Shown here: positions 29,437 to 40,100 of the stretch, in pieces
Layout of the letters: every line of letters begins with the position of its first letter
Position numbering within the stretch: position 1 is the first letter of the stretch
Assembly: GCA_013141115.1 (NCBI GenBank)
Contig: JABFRP010000002.1
Span: forward strand, 2,530,647 to 2,594,646
Length of the DNA: 64,000 nucleotides
From: Ferruginibacter sp.
GTDB taxonomy: Bacteria > Bacteroidota > Bacteroidia > Chitinophagales > Chitinophagaceae
Reading direction: 5' to 3'
Position numbers and translations under genes: made by a program
The notes under the pieces: generated by a model
What the model saw: the letters and a program-made list of their open reading frames with translations, nothing else
The model's database searches: none
What the model was told of the DNA's origin: nothing

Positions 29437-30030
29437 CTATTTTTCATCCACCATTGGTTTAGTAAAAACAATATGCCACATGCCCCTTAGTTCACCGGCT
29501 TTGTATCCTTTGGCTTTATCTGCCGGGTATAAAGAATCTATTACCGGTAACAGTTCTTTTGCAATATCTTTTTCTGTTGTACCATGACAACTTAAACACA
29601 TAGGTTGCATAATAATAGGCTTGTAATAATGTACTTCATTATTGTTGTAAACTATTGCAGCACGCAGAGAATCTTTATTTGCTATTTGCTTTATATATTT
29701 TGCCCATTCAATTTTATCCATTTCTGTAAGTGCGTTCTTAGCGTTCCTGTTTTTGTCAGAAACCCTGCTTACTGTAATTCCTGCTGATGCATACACTGCT
29801 GTAATGGGCAATGCCTCCACATTGCAAAATGTTACTGCACCGGCAAGTCCCTTACTGGCAATTGTTTTTAGTAAAGTATTACGCAGTGTATCAAAAGTGA
29901 TTTTTACAATACTATCGCCTTGTTTTATATAAGTAGCAGATGTATCAGTAGTTTCTTTATAATTAGCGTCGTTATTATTACAGGCAACAGCAATTATAAT
30001 AAAGAATGTAAAAAATATTGTCTTTTTCAT
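29437..30030 (-). CDS. DUF3365 (Tll0287-like) lipoprotein with a CxxCH heme c motif
   Basis: Lipobox IAVACNN; KPIIMQPMCLSCHGTTEKD; RVSDKNRNAKNAL. Confidence 0.8.
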   Translation of the reverse strand: MKKTIFFTFFIIIAVACNNNDANYKETTDTSATYIKQGDSIVKITFDTLRNTLLKTIASKGLAGAVTFCNVEALPITAVYASAGITVSRVSDKNRNAKNALTEMDKIEWAKYIKQIANKDSLRAAIVYNNNEVHYYKPIIMQPMCLSCHGTTEKDIAKELLPVIDSLYPADKAKGYKAGELRGMWHIVFTKPMVDEK

Positions 30031-30079
30031 AAGTGAGTTTTTAATGTAATAAAATTAAAGCCTGAACGCTGCCGAAACA

Positions 30080-30093
30080 GTAACAAAAGTTAC
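30080..30093. promoter_or_regulatory. Candidate Crp/Fnr-type palindrome GTAAC-aaaa-GTTAC
   Basis: Perfect inverted repeat 50 bp upstream of 30143. Confidence 0.55.
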
Positions 30094-30142
30094 TGATAAA
30101 TTTTGACGGACAGTTTATTTTTACAAAAAATATAGCTTTATT

Positions 30143-30517
30143 ATGGCAACCATACAATTAACCACTGCCGGGTTTAAAGAAAAGGTATTTAACTACGAAA
30201 CAGAAAAAGACTGGAAGTACCAGGGAACCTTGCCTGCTATTATTGATTTTTATGCCGACTGGTGCGGCCCATGTAAAATGGTAGCACCGGTGCTGGAAGA
30301 ACTATCCAATGAGTACGAAGGCAAAATACTTATTTATAAAGTTAACACGGATATAGAACAGGAATTGTCATCTGTATTTGGTATCCAAAGCATACCCACC
30401 ATTCTTTTTATTGGTGCCGATGGCGAACCCATGATGCAGCCCGGCGCTTTCCCCAAGCATGTTTTTAAAAAAATAATTGAAGAAAATTTATTGACTACGG
30501 CAAAATCGGAAGAGTAA
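30143..30517 (+). CDS. Thioredoxin family protein
   Basis: AIIDFYADWCGPCKMVAPVLEELSNEYEGKI; IQSIPTILFIG. Confidence 0.95.
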   Translation: MATIQLTTAGFKEKVFNYETEKDWKYQGTLPAIIDFYADWCGPCKMVAPVLEELSNEYEGKILIYKVNTDIEQELSSVFGIQSIPTILFIGADGEPMMQPGAFPKHVFKKIIEENLLTTAKSEE

Positions 30518-30544
30518 ATTAAAGCATAGCAACATTAATAGTGG

Positions 30545-30570
30545 CCGGCAGTTAATCTGCCGGTTTTTTA
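30545..30570. terminator. Hairpin terminator
   Basis: CCGGCAG-ttaat-CTGCCGG + T-run. Confidence 0.85.
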
Positions 30571-30620
30571 TTTTAATACCGCGGCATAAAACAGCCCGCT
30601 GACTACAATCATACCCCTGG

Positions 30621-30634
30621 GTAACAAACGTTAC
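30621..30634. promoter_or_regulatory. Candidate Crp/Fnr-type palindrome GTAAC-aaac-GTTAC
   Basis: Perfect arms, about 100 bp upstream of 30734. Confidence 0.5.
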
Positions 30635-30733
30635 ACAGTACCGGAAATAAGCCTTCTATTTTTATTGCTACTTATTGGCCTGCCAAACACAGGCCATGAG
30701 CTGGGCTTTTCTTTTTATAAAATAAAAACGTAA

Positions 30734-32353
30734 ATGAAATTAAAATTTTTACTGGCACTTATTGTATTGATAAATTCAATTACTGCAGAAGCACAAAATA
30801 ATACCTTTAAAATAATGCTTGAGCCAGTAAGTATTCCCGGCCTGATTGGGGTGCAGGCTTTTGCCTACGGGCAACATGAGGGTAAATGGCTGATTGTTGG
30901 AGGCCGCCTGGATGGTTTACACCGGAGGCAACCTTTTGCATCTTTTGCTGCAAAGGGTAATAACCTGCAGCTTATCGTTATCGATCCCGTTAACTTACAA
31001 AAATGGTATGCACCAACTACTGCTCTTTCTGTTGCATTGCAGGAGCAGTTAAGTGCTACCAATATGCAGTATCACCAGGATGGAAGATACCTGTACATTA
31101 CCGGTGGTTATGGCTTCAGCGGTACACTGGATGATCATACCACTTATGCAAACCTTACGGCCATTGATGTACCCAATACCATTAATGCCATTATAAATGC
31201 AGCGCCATTGGCTGCATATTTCAGGCAAATTTCCGATACTGCTTTTGCCGTTACCGGCGGCCATCTTAAAAAAATAAACAACACATATTATTTAGTTGGC
31301 GGGCAAAAATTCACAGGCAGGTATAATCCCATGGGCCCCGATCATGGGCCGGGATTTTTTCAGCAATATACCAACCAAATAAGAAAATTTACGATAGAGG
31401 ATGATGGGGTGAATATCAGTGTTAAAAATTACCAGGCCATTACAGATGCGCCTGCATTTCACCGGAGAGATTATAATGTAGTAGCCCAAATATTACCCGA
31501 TGGTGCAGAAGGGGTATCACTTTTTTCAGGAGTTTTTCAGCCAACTGCCAATATCCCTTTTTTAAATAGTGTAACTATTGATAGTAACAGTTATGCCATC
31601 AATCCTTCTTTTGCACAATACTATAATCATTATCATTGCGCCACACTGCCTTTATACAGTAAGCTTAATAATGAAATGCATACCATCTTCTTTGGAGGCA
31701 TTGCACAATATTATGATAGCGCAGCGGTGCTGGTGCAAAACAGCGACGTACCTTTTGTAAAAACAATTGCCGCAGTTACAAGAGACAAGGCAGGTAATTT
31801 ATCGGAATATAAATTGCCGGTTGAAATGCCGGGGTTTTTAGGCGCTGGTGCAGAGCTGATATTACAACCAACGGCTCCGCAATATTTAAATGAAGTAATT
31901 AAGTTAGACAACATAGTAGCCGATACTACATTGGTGGGCCACATCTATGGCGGAATAACCAGTACCGCACCCAATATTTTTTGGATAAATACTGGCGAAG
32001 AAAGCCATGCAAGCAACCAGTTGTTTAAAGTAATGCTGGTAAAAAATGCTAAGGAAGCCTTTGGAATATTGAATCCGCAGAGCAATAATGGTTTGCAACT
32101 ACAGGTATATGCCGATGTGGAAGCAAGTACTTTAACCCTTGATTTCTTTTTAGCAAAAAATGAATCCGTGGAATTACAAATTACTGATGCCAACGGCAAA
32201 GTTTTAAAAAGGGAAATACTAAAAGAACTGATCATTGGAAAGAACAGCATTGATAAAAGCATAAAGAAATTAAAAGCCGGTAATACCTATTGGATTACTT
32301 TAAAAACACAAAATATTCAGGCTACGCAGCAATTAATGATAGAGCCGGACTAA
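30734..32353 (+). CDS. Secreted kelch-like/beta-propeller protein with possible T9SS-type C-terminal sorting domain
   Basis: Signal peptide; repeated YLYITGGYGF, YYLVGGQKFTGR, TIFFGGIAQYY; C-terminus LQITDANGKVLKREILKELIIGKNSIDKSIKKLKAGNTYWITLKTQ. Confidence 0.65.
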   Translation: MKLKFLLALIVLINSITAEAQNNTFKIMLEPVSIPGLIGVQAFAYGQHEGKWLIVGGRLDGLHRRQPFASFAAKGNNLQLIVIDPVNLQKWYAPTTALSVALQEQLSATNMQYHQDGRYLYITGGYGFSGTLDDHTTYANLTAIDVPNTINAIINAAPLAAYFRQISDTAFAVTGGHLKKINNTYYLVGGQKFTGRYNPMGPDHGPGFFQQYTNQIRKFTIEDDGVNISVKNYQAITDAPAFHRRDYNVVAQILPDGAEGVSLFSGVFQPTANIPFLNSVTIDSNSYAINPSFAQYYNHYHCATLPLYSKLNNEMHTIFFGGIAQYYDSAAVLVQNSDVPFVKTIAAVTRDKAGNLSEYKLPVEMPGFLGAGAELILQPTAPQYLNEVIKLDNIVADTTLVGHIYGGITSTAPNIFWINTGEESHASNQLFKVMLVKNAKEAFGILNPQSNNGLQLQVYADVEASTLTLDFFLAKNESVELQITDANGKVLKREILKELIIGKNSIDKSIKKLKAGNTYWITLKTQNIQATQQLMIEPD

Positions 32354-32420
32354 ACACACTCAAATGCGGGGTATCTAACATTCTATTTCGAGTTATCACT
32401 GACGAAAATCATTGGTTACT

Positions 32421-32434
32421 GTAACATAAGTTAC
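32421..32434. promoter_or_regulatory. Candidate Crp/Fnr-type palindrome GTAAC-ataa-GTTAC
   Basis: Perfect arms, 70 bp upstream of 32504. Confidence 0.5.
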
Positions 32435-32503
32435 ACTTATAACTAAAGAATTAGACCAGTTTTGTGAGTGAACATTCACATACTTATTTCAAAATAAAAA
32501 ATC

Positions 32504-32917
32504 ATGAACGGAAAAAACAACATCGCCATCGGGTTTCTTACCATGGGAGCTTTTATGGCTTACGGATTCCTCTTAATCTATTTAAGGGATTTTGCGCCGG
32601 GCAAAGAGGAATGGGTAAACTCGTACAGTATCGGAAAGCATTTTGAAAGCCGGTTGGCCCATGTTCATGGAAACCTGTTTGCCTTTCTGAATATTCTTAT
32701 CGGGTATTTATTACTTCACTTCAGAGATAAACTTAAAAGTGTAAAAGCCATTTCGTGGCTTGCTTTAACGGGCTTGCTGATGCCAATTGGCATTTTATCA
32801 GAAGTATACTTTGGCCTGCCTCCTGCTTTGGTGTTAATAGGTGCTATTGCCATGGCAACTTCTGTAATATGGTTAGGTATTTCTTTCTTTAATATGAAAA
32901 TGCAAAATGGAAATTAA
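32504..32917 (+). CDS. Hypothetical multi-TM membrane protein
   Basis: Four hydrophobic segments; reads into the TetR gene with an 11-bp overlap. Confidence 0.7.
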   Translation: MNGKNNIAIGFLTMGAFMAYGFLLIYLRDFAPGKEEWVNSYSIGKHFESRLAHVHGNLFAFLNILIGYLLLHFRDKLKSVKAISWLALTGLLMPIGILSEVYFGLPPALVLIGAIAMATSVIWLGISFFNMKMQNGN

Positions 32918-33488
32918 AAAACGTCAGTTAGAAATTATTGAAGCGGCTGGTGAAATCCTTACAGAATCCGGGCTTGCAGGACTTACTACAAAAAAACTTG
33001 CAGCAAAAATGGGCTTTGGTGAGAGTGCTCTTTACCGCCATTTTAAGGGTAAGGAGGAAATAATTATTACCATGCTTCAATACCTTAATGCCGATATGGA
33101 TAAAAGGCTTACTGCCTGTGTCGAAAACATAAATGATCCGGTTAAAAAACTGGATGCTGTATTTAATAATCAATTTGATTTTTTTCAGCAGCATCCTCAA
33201 TTCCTGGTTGCAGTTTTTTCAGAAGGTCTGATGGAAGAGAGCAAATCCATTAATGCTGCTATTCTGCAACTTATGGCAACCAAAAGAAAACATCTTTTAC
33301 CAATTATCAACCAAGGGCAACTGCAGGGAATCATAGAAACTACCGCACCCGCAGAAGATATCATGCATATCATTATGGGAAGTTTCCGGCTGCACATGCT
33401 GCAATGGCGAATGTCAGATTTTGCATTTGATGTAAAGAAAAAAGGGAATAAACTGATGGAAAGTATTTTGACTTTAATAAAAGTTTAA
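32907..33488 (+). CDS. TetR/AcrR family regulator
   Basis: RQLEIIEAAGEILTESGLAGLTTKKLAAKMGFGESALYRHFKGKEEIIITML. Confidence 0.95.
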   Translation: MEIKKRQLEIIEAAGEILTESGLAGLTTKKLAAKMGFGESALYRHFKGKEEIIITMLQYLNADMDKRLTACVENINDPVKKLDAVFNNQFDFFQQHPQFLVAVFSEGLMEESKSINAAILQLMATKRKHLLPIINQGQLQGIIETTAPAEDIMHIIMGSFRLHMLQWRMSDFAFDVKKKGNKLMESILTLIKV

Positions 33489-33499
33489 AATTAATAATT

Positions 33500-33907
33500 A
33501 TGAAAGAACGCATGTTGAAAATATTATCCTTTACCCTATTACTATTCGCTTTGCTCACCCTATTTCTCAGCGGCTCAGTAATTTTTGACCTCTTTGGTAT
33601 CAGGGCAAAAGAAGGCAACTATGTACTTCTTGTTGTGTGGGCAAATTTTATCAGTAGTATTTTATACCTGGCTGCAGCGTATGGGTTACTTAAAATGAAA
33701 AAATGGCCGGTTTCGTTATTGGCTTTATCTGCGGTTCTTCTTGTGGCAGCTTTTATCGGGTTAAAGATACATATTAGCGATGGAGGATTGTATGAAGCTA
33801 AAACCGTAAACGCAATGATATTTCGTATTGGCTTAACCATACTGTTAGCTGTTGCATCCTATTTTTTATTAAAAAACAAACAACTATCTAAAAATGAAAA
33901 AGTTTAA
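33500..33907 (+). CDS. Hypothetical membrane protein
   Basis: Four hydrophobic segments; same operon as TetR. Confidence 0.65.
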   Translation: MKERMLKILSFTLLLFALLTLFLSGSVIFDLFGIRAKEGNYVLLVVWANFISSILYLAAAYGLLKMKKWPVSLLALSAVLLVAAFIGLKIHISDGGLYEAKTVNAMIFRIGLTILLAVASYFLLKNKQLSKNEKV

Positions 33908-34367
33908 ATTTTTATTGCCTGTTATGCTTCTTGTATTTGTTGCCTGTAATACTCAGGAAAGTAACAAAGAAGAAAATCATGATAGCCATCAACAGTCAGA
34001 AATGAAGCATGAGCAAAAGAACAACAAAGAGAGCCATGAAGAAACTGCCGGCAAAGTGCAGTTAGATAATGGAAAAAAATGGAAGGCTAATGCCGAAACC
34101 ATTACCGGTATCAGCAATATGGCATCCCTTGTTCAAAACGGTATTGCCGGTAAAATGGAAGCTGTAAAACTTAATGATTCGTTACAGATAGAATTTAAAA
34201 CAATTTTTGACAAGTGTACCATGAAAGGTGAATCTCATAATCAGTTGCATAATTTTTTGATTCCGATAAAAGGCCAACTGGAGAAATTAAAAGCTGGTAA
34301 CACTGAAGCGGAAATCCTGAAAGAAATGCAGGAATATCTCTTAACCTTTAAAAACTATTTTGAATGA
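33894..34367 (+). CDS. Hypothetical lipoprotein
   Basis: MKKFKFLLPVMLLVFVACNTQESNKEENHDSHQQSEMKHEQ; lipobox VFVAC; His/Glu-rich linker. Confidence 0.7.
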   Translation: MKKFKFLLPVMLLVFVACNTQESNKEENHDSHQQSEMKHEQKNNKESHEETAGKVQLDNGKKWKANAETITGISNMASLVQNGIAGKMEAVKLNDSLQIEFKTIFDKCTMKGESHNQLHNFLIPIKGQLEKLKAGNTEAEILKEMQEYLLTFKNYFE

Positions 34368-34651
34368 ACATAAAAGATTTGCATACAAAACTAAAACCCG
34401 TTTCTGCTATCCCTCATTTTAAGGCAGCGGAAGGAAATGTAACGGCTATTCAAATTTTGAATAACCAATTATTAAAAGAACATACAACAAAAATACCTGC
34501 CCTTTTAGTTTGTGTAACAGGAGAAGTAGTTTTTGAAAATGAAAAAGGAATAAAAGAAATTTTATTACCCGGCGACTATGTAAATATTGAACCGATGATA
34601 AAACATTCAGTAAAAGGAATAGCTGATAGCCAGCTATTGCTCATCAAATAA
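34364..34651 (+). CDS. Cupin-like small protein
   Basis: PALLVCVTGEVVFENEKGIKEILLPGDYVNIEPMIKHSVKGIADSQLLLIK. Confidence 0.75.
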   Translation: MNIKDLHTKLKPVSAIPHFKAAEGNVTAIQILNNQLLKEHTTKIPALLVCVTGEVVFENEKGIKEILLPGDYVNIEPMIKHSVKGIADSQLLLIK

Positions 34652-34663
34652 AAAACATCACCA

Positions 34664-35989
34664 ATGAACTTAGTGAACATTCGTAAACAATTGTTAGTTC
34701 TTCTGCTTACTGTAACAGGATTTAGCGCTGTGCAGGCGCAAGTATGGACACTGCAACAGTGCATTGATACAGCACAGGTTTACAACAAGGCTTTGCAAAT
34801 GAGCAGAAACAATACTTCGATAAGCCAACAAAAAAGAAAGGAAGCCATCGCAAACCTGATCCCTAAAATAACAGCTAATGCAGATTATAAATACTTTACC
34901 GATCTGCCAACGCAGCTAATGCCTGCTGCTATTTTTGGCGGACCGGCAGGAACTTTTAAGGAGACTCAGTTTGGCGTGCCGCACAATATCAATGCTAATT
35001 TGCAGCTAACAATGCCCCTGTATAATCCACAGGTGTTTGGCGCTATACAAACTACTAAAATAGCAACAGAGCTAAGCGACTTACAATTGCAAAAAACAGA
35101 AGAGCAAATTTATTTTGATATTTCTAATCTCTATTACAACGGGCAACTTTTACTGAGGCAATTATCCTTTATTGACAGCAACATCGTAAATACATCAAGG
35201 CTTTTAAAAAATATGCAGTTGCTTAAAGAGCAACTTATGGCAAAGGGAACGGATGTTGGCAAAGTGCAATTACAAAAAGAACAATTAGAGACTCAAAGAG
35301 AATTAGTGAACAGCAGGTATGAGCAGGTTATGAATGCCTTGAAATTTGCAATGGGCATCTCATTGGAACAAAATATAAATATCGTAAAGGATATTCAATA
35401 TAAACTAAGTGGTGAATATACGAGTACTACAGCAATTGATATTCGATTAGCAAATATGCAATCTAAATTTTTACAGAGTGAGTTAAGCACATTGAAAAGG
35501 TCTAAGCTTCCTTCTCTTTCTCTTTTTGGCTCTTATGGCAAAACAGGATTTGGCTATGATAAACAGCCCAATGATTTTTTAAAATTTTATCCAATCGGTT
35601 TTGCGGGCATCCAGATTTCTTATCCATTGTTTAACGGAACTGTTACACAAAGAAAGCTTAATCAAAAAAGGTTGGAGATAAAAAATAGTGAATTACAGGT
35701 GCAGTTAGTTACCGAACAAAATACGATGCAAATAGAAAATGTAAAAAGACAACTGTCAGTTGCCCAAAAATCTATTACTACATCCATATCCCAAATTGAA
35801 CTTGCTAAAACATTGTATGTGCAAATCTTTCTGCAGCAGAAGCAAGGCTTAGCTTCTTTAACAGATGTTTTACTGGCAGATAGTGCTTTGCGGGAAGCCC
35901 AGCAAAATTACCTGTCCGCAGTGGTAGATTATTTAAAAGCTGATTTGGAATTGAAAAGACTAACTAATCAAATAAAAAACGGGAATTAA
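34664..35989 (+). CDS. TolC family outer membrane efflux protein
   Basis: WTLQQCIDTAQVYNKALQMSRNN..LLRQLSFIDSNIVNTSRLL..ISYPLFNGTVTQRKLNQKRLEIKNSELQ. Confidence 0.92.
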   Translation: MNLVNIRKQLLVLLLTVTGFSAVQAQVWTLQQCIDTAQVYNKALQMSRNNTSISQQKRKEAIANLIPKITANADYKYFTDLPTQLMPAAIFGGPAGTFKETQFGVPHNINANLQLTMPLYNPQVFGAIQTTKIATELSDLQLQKTEEQIYFDISNLYYNGQLLLRQLSFIDSNIVNTSRLLKNMQLLKEQLMAKGTDVGKVQLQKEQLETQRELVNSRYEQVMNALKFAMGISLEQNINIVKDIQYKLSGEYTSTTAIDIRLANMQSKFLQSELSTLKRSKLPSLSLFGSYGKTGFGYDKQPNDFLKFYPIGFAGIQISYPLFNGTVTQRKLNQKRLEIKNSELQVQLVTEQNTMQIENVKRQLSVAQKSITTSISQIELAKTLYVQIFLQQKQGLASLTDVLLADSALREAQQNYLSAVVDYLKADLELKRLTNQIKNGN

Positions 35990-36014
35990 AAATTACAAAC
36001 TAATTATCACCGAC

Positions 36015-37187
36015 ATGAAAAAAAAGTCAATCAATTGGAGAAAGGTTTTATACATTTTAATCCCTCTGTTGCTGGTAGCAATTGTTGCTATTCGTCTTAA
36101 AACAAATAAGGCTACAACTCAACAAAAAGTTTATCAATATAATAAAGAGCAGGCAATTAATGTGCAATCCCAAATAATCAAATTAGAAAACATTGATGCC
36201 CCATATTTTTATACAGGCACATTTGAACCAAATAAAGAAACAAAACTGAGCGCCGAAGTACAGGGTAAAATAAATGCGATGTATGCAGATGCCGGTAGCA
36301 TGGTGAGCAAAGGACAGACGCTCATTAAATTGGATGATGCCCTGCTGAACCAGCAATTAAACACGGTAAACGTACAGATACAAAATATCACCACAGAAGT
36401 TGACATACAATTACAGGCAAACCAAATACAAATAAATGGCTTGGAGGACGATGTAAGGCGATATAAAATTCTTGTTGCGGCAGATGCAATACAGGGCATT
36501 CAATTAGAAAAAGCCGAACTGCAATTACAAACTGCAAAAACTCAACGCAGCACTATTATGCAGCAATCATCGCTGAAAAATGCACAAGCTTTACGGGCAA
36601 GTATTATAGCACAATTAAATAAAACCACTGTTTATGCACCTTTCAATGGTGTGGTAACTGCCAAGCTAAGTGAGGTTGGCGCTTTTGCATCGCCGGGTAT
36701 TCCTTTGCTGCAGGTTACAGATATAAGACAATTAAAATTTACAATAAATGTTCCTGAAAGTGATTTAAGCCTGTTTAATTATAAGAATTCTTATGAAATC
36801 ATAGCCGATGCAGTCCCTGAAATTAAGCTTCTGGGAAAAACATCTTTAATAGGAAGCAAAGCCAACACAGGCAATTCATTTCCTGTTCAGTTTACCGTGA
36901 GCAATGTTTCAAACCTGGCCATTAAATCGGGCATGTTTGGCAAATTGAATTTAAGAAATGATACACCTGAACAAGGCATCGTAATTCCTGCCGCTGTTAT
37001 TGTGGGCTCAGAAAATCAACCCAAGGTTTATTTGGTAAATAAAGGCAAGGCTGTTTTGCAGAATATCACTATATCTAAAAAGTTTGCAAACAAAGTGGTT
37101 GTTGCAAGTGGATTAAAGCCGGGGGATGTAATAATAACAAATGGTTTTATAAATCTTTTTATTGGAGCCAATGTTACCAATAAATAA
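36015..37187 (+). CDS. RND efflux periplasmic adaptor subunit
   Basis: GTFEPNKETKLSAEVQGKINAMYADAGSMVSKGQTLIKLDD..VYAPFNGVVTAKLSEVGAFASPGIPLLQVTD. Confidence 0.93.
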   Translation: MKKKSINWRKVLYILIPLLLVAIVAIRLKTNKATTQQKVYQYNKEQAINVQSQIIKLENIDAPYFYTGTFEPNKETKLSAEVQGKINAMYADAGSMVSKGQTLIKLDDALLNQQLNTVNVQIQNITTEVDIQLQANQIQINGLEDDVRRYKILVAADAIQGIQLEKAELQLQTAKTQRSTIMQQSSLKNAQALRASIIAQLNKTTVYAPFNGVVTAKLSEVGAFASPGIPLLQVTDIRQLKFTINVPESDLSLFNYKNSYEIIADAVPEIKLLGKTSLIGSKANTGNSFPVQFTVSNVSNLAIKSGMFGKLNLRNDTPEQGIVIPAAVIVGSENQPKVYLVNKGKAVLQNITISKKFANKVVVASGLKPGDVIITNGFINLFIGANVTNK

Positions 37188-37199
37188 AATCCGTGCATT

Positions 37200-40100
37200 A
37201 TGAATCTTACAGAAATATCAATCAAACGTCCATCGCTGATAATCGTACTTTTTAGTGTGCTTACTTTATTAGGTGTTATTGGATATAAAAATCTTAGTTA
37301 CGAACTGATGCCCGATTTTAATCAGCCGGTCGTAGTTATTAAAACAGCCTACCCCGGAGCCGAACCCGGTGAAGTGGAAACATCTGTTTCAAGAAAAATT
37401 GAAGACGCTTTATCTAATATGGAAGGCGTAGATTATCTGGTTACAAAATCTTTACCCAATGCCTCTATTATTATTGCCAACTTAAAATACGGTACCAACC
37501 TGGATAAAGCAATGCAGGATGCCCAACGCTACATTGATAATATCCGCAAAGATTTACCGGTAGATATTTTAAGCCCGGTAATGAGTAAGGTGTCGCCGAA
37601 TGATTTGCCGATAATGTCTGTCAGTGCCACAAGTAATTTGCCTGCCACTGCATTTTATCAAAAAATGAAAGATGAATACTTGCCGCAAATACAACAGTTG
37701 AAAGGAGTGGCGGAGATTACTATTTTAGGTGGCGAAGAAAGAGAAGTACAGGTAAAAGTGAACCAGGATAAATTGAAACTGTTTAAACTATCGCTTTCGC
37801 AGGTGGTAGATGCGGTTAACCGCTCAGGGCTTGATTTACCAGCAGGTAAAATACAAACAGACAAAGAAAATAGTTCGGTGAGGCTTAGCGGAAAATTTAT
37901 AACAATACAAGATATAAAAAATGTGCAGGTAGCGATGCCTGTTGCCGGCAGCCCGGTGTATTTAAAAGATGTGGCAATTGTAAGCGATGGAGTTAAAGAA
38001 ACAACTTCCATCAGCCGTTACAATGGCAAAAACGGTATTGGACTAATGTTGAAAAAGCAGGGCGATGCCAACGCTGTTGATGTTTCAAAATTGGTTCGCA
38101 ATAAATTCAAAACTATTGAAGCACAAAATGCAGTTGCAGGAGTTAAGTTTATTATTGCAGATGATAGCACTGATAATACTATTGCCGCAGTTAATTCAGT
38201 AGTGTTCGATCTGATTTTGGCAGTGCTACTGGTTTCGCTGGTAATGCTTTTATTTCTGCGGAGTTTTAGAAACTCATTAATTGTAATTGTTGCCATTCCA
38301 ACATCTTTGGTTACCGCTTTTGCGGTGATGTGGTTGTTGGGTTATACACTTAATTTAATGACCTTGCTTGCCATGTCATTAATCATCGGTATCCTGGTAG
38401 ATGATGCCGTGGTGGTATTAGAAAATATTCAGAAGCATTTAGACAAAGGAAAAGAGAAAAGGGTTGCTGCAATGGATGGCCGTATGGAAATTGGTTTTGC
38501 AGCATTGTCTATCACCTTAGTGGATGTTGTAGTGTTTTTACCAATCCTTTTTTTACAGGTTTTTGTGGCTGATATGCTTAAACAATTTTCGGTGGTGGTG
38601 GTTACTTCTACGCTCACCAGTTTACTGGTAGGCTTTACATTGACACCCTGGTTAGCTTCACGAATTGGCAAGAAAGAAGATTTACAACCCACTAACTTTT
38701 TCAATCGCTTCCTGCTTTGGTTCGAACTTCAGTTGGATCAATTCATCAACTGGTATGGCAAACAACTGGAATGGGTTTTAAGCCATAAACTAATTTTTAC
38801 AGGAATCGTATTGCTGCTTTTTGCAATTACTTTAGGGATAATGAAGCAAGGGATCATTGGCAAAGAATTAATTTCTACCGGTGATCAGGGTAAGTTTCGT
38901 ATGGCTTTAGAATTTGATAAAACTACATCTATCCAACAAAATAATTTAATAGCGCAACAGGTAGAAACTTATATTCTGCAACAAAAAGAAGTGGCAACTG
39001 TATTTAGCAATGTTGGAGGACCGAGCACAGGTATTGGAAGTTTAGGTGTAGGCTCTGCAAATAAAACTGAATTTACCATCCAGCTAAAATCTAAAAAAGA
39101 ACTCAATAATTTGCCTACAGAGTCCTTTATGAAAACATTACGGGAAGATTTAAAATTAAGATATCCTTCAATAAATTATTCCATGGCAGCACTGGGATTA
39201 ATTCCACGTTCAGCTCCCATTGAAATTACTTTAAGTAGCAACAATCTGGATTTGGTAATGGCATCGGGTAATGAATTAAAATCAATTGTAGAAAAGATCC
39301 CCGGTGCCGACAATGTTCGTTTATCAGTAGAAGCAGGAAGCCCTGAATACAAGATAATTCCCGACAAAGATAAGATGCAGCGTTTAGGATTAACAACTGC
39401 TTATGTAGGTTTAAATTTAAGAACAGCCTTTACAGGAAATGATGATGCAACACTTACAGAAAACGGAACAGAGTATCCTGTAAGAATTTGGCTGGATGAA
39501 TTTGAACGAAAAAATTATGATGATGTAAAACGATTATCTATTGTAAATCCGATGGGTTTGCCAATAGAAGTTTCGCAGTTTGCAAATGTAGAGAGAGATA
39601 ATTCGCCTTCGCTGTTAGAAAGAAAAGACCGCCAGCCTGCTATAACACTTACTGCCGATGCTTTGGGCCGTCCATCCGGAACGGTTGCAGATGAAGTAGT
39701 AGCGTATCTCAAAAAAAATCCTTTGGCAGAAGGAATAGACATGACATGGGGAAGCGATATAAAAAGGCAGAACGATAGTTTTGGTGCATTGGGTTCTGTT
39801 TTAATGATTTCATTTTTGCTGATTTATTTAATTATGGTGGCATTGTACGACAATTTTGTGTATCCCTTTGTTGCTTTGTTTTCCATTTTGGTGGCAACCA
39901 TTGGTGCTTTTCTTGCATTGAATTTGGCGTTAAGTAATTTAAGTTTATTTGCCCTGCTTGGTTTAATAATGCTGATGGGCTTAGTAGTTAAGAATGCCAT
40001 TTTAATTGTTGATTTTACCAATCAGTTAAAAGCACAGGGCATGTATTATAAAGAGGCTTTAATAAAAGCAGGCAAAGAACGTATGCGTCCGATATTAATG

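Noticed and set aside
30061-30075. LacI-like string gaacgctgccg upstream of thioredoxin
   Set aside because: Only half of the doubled operator pattern and outside the alginate locus; treated as chance.
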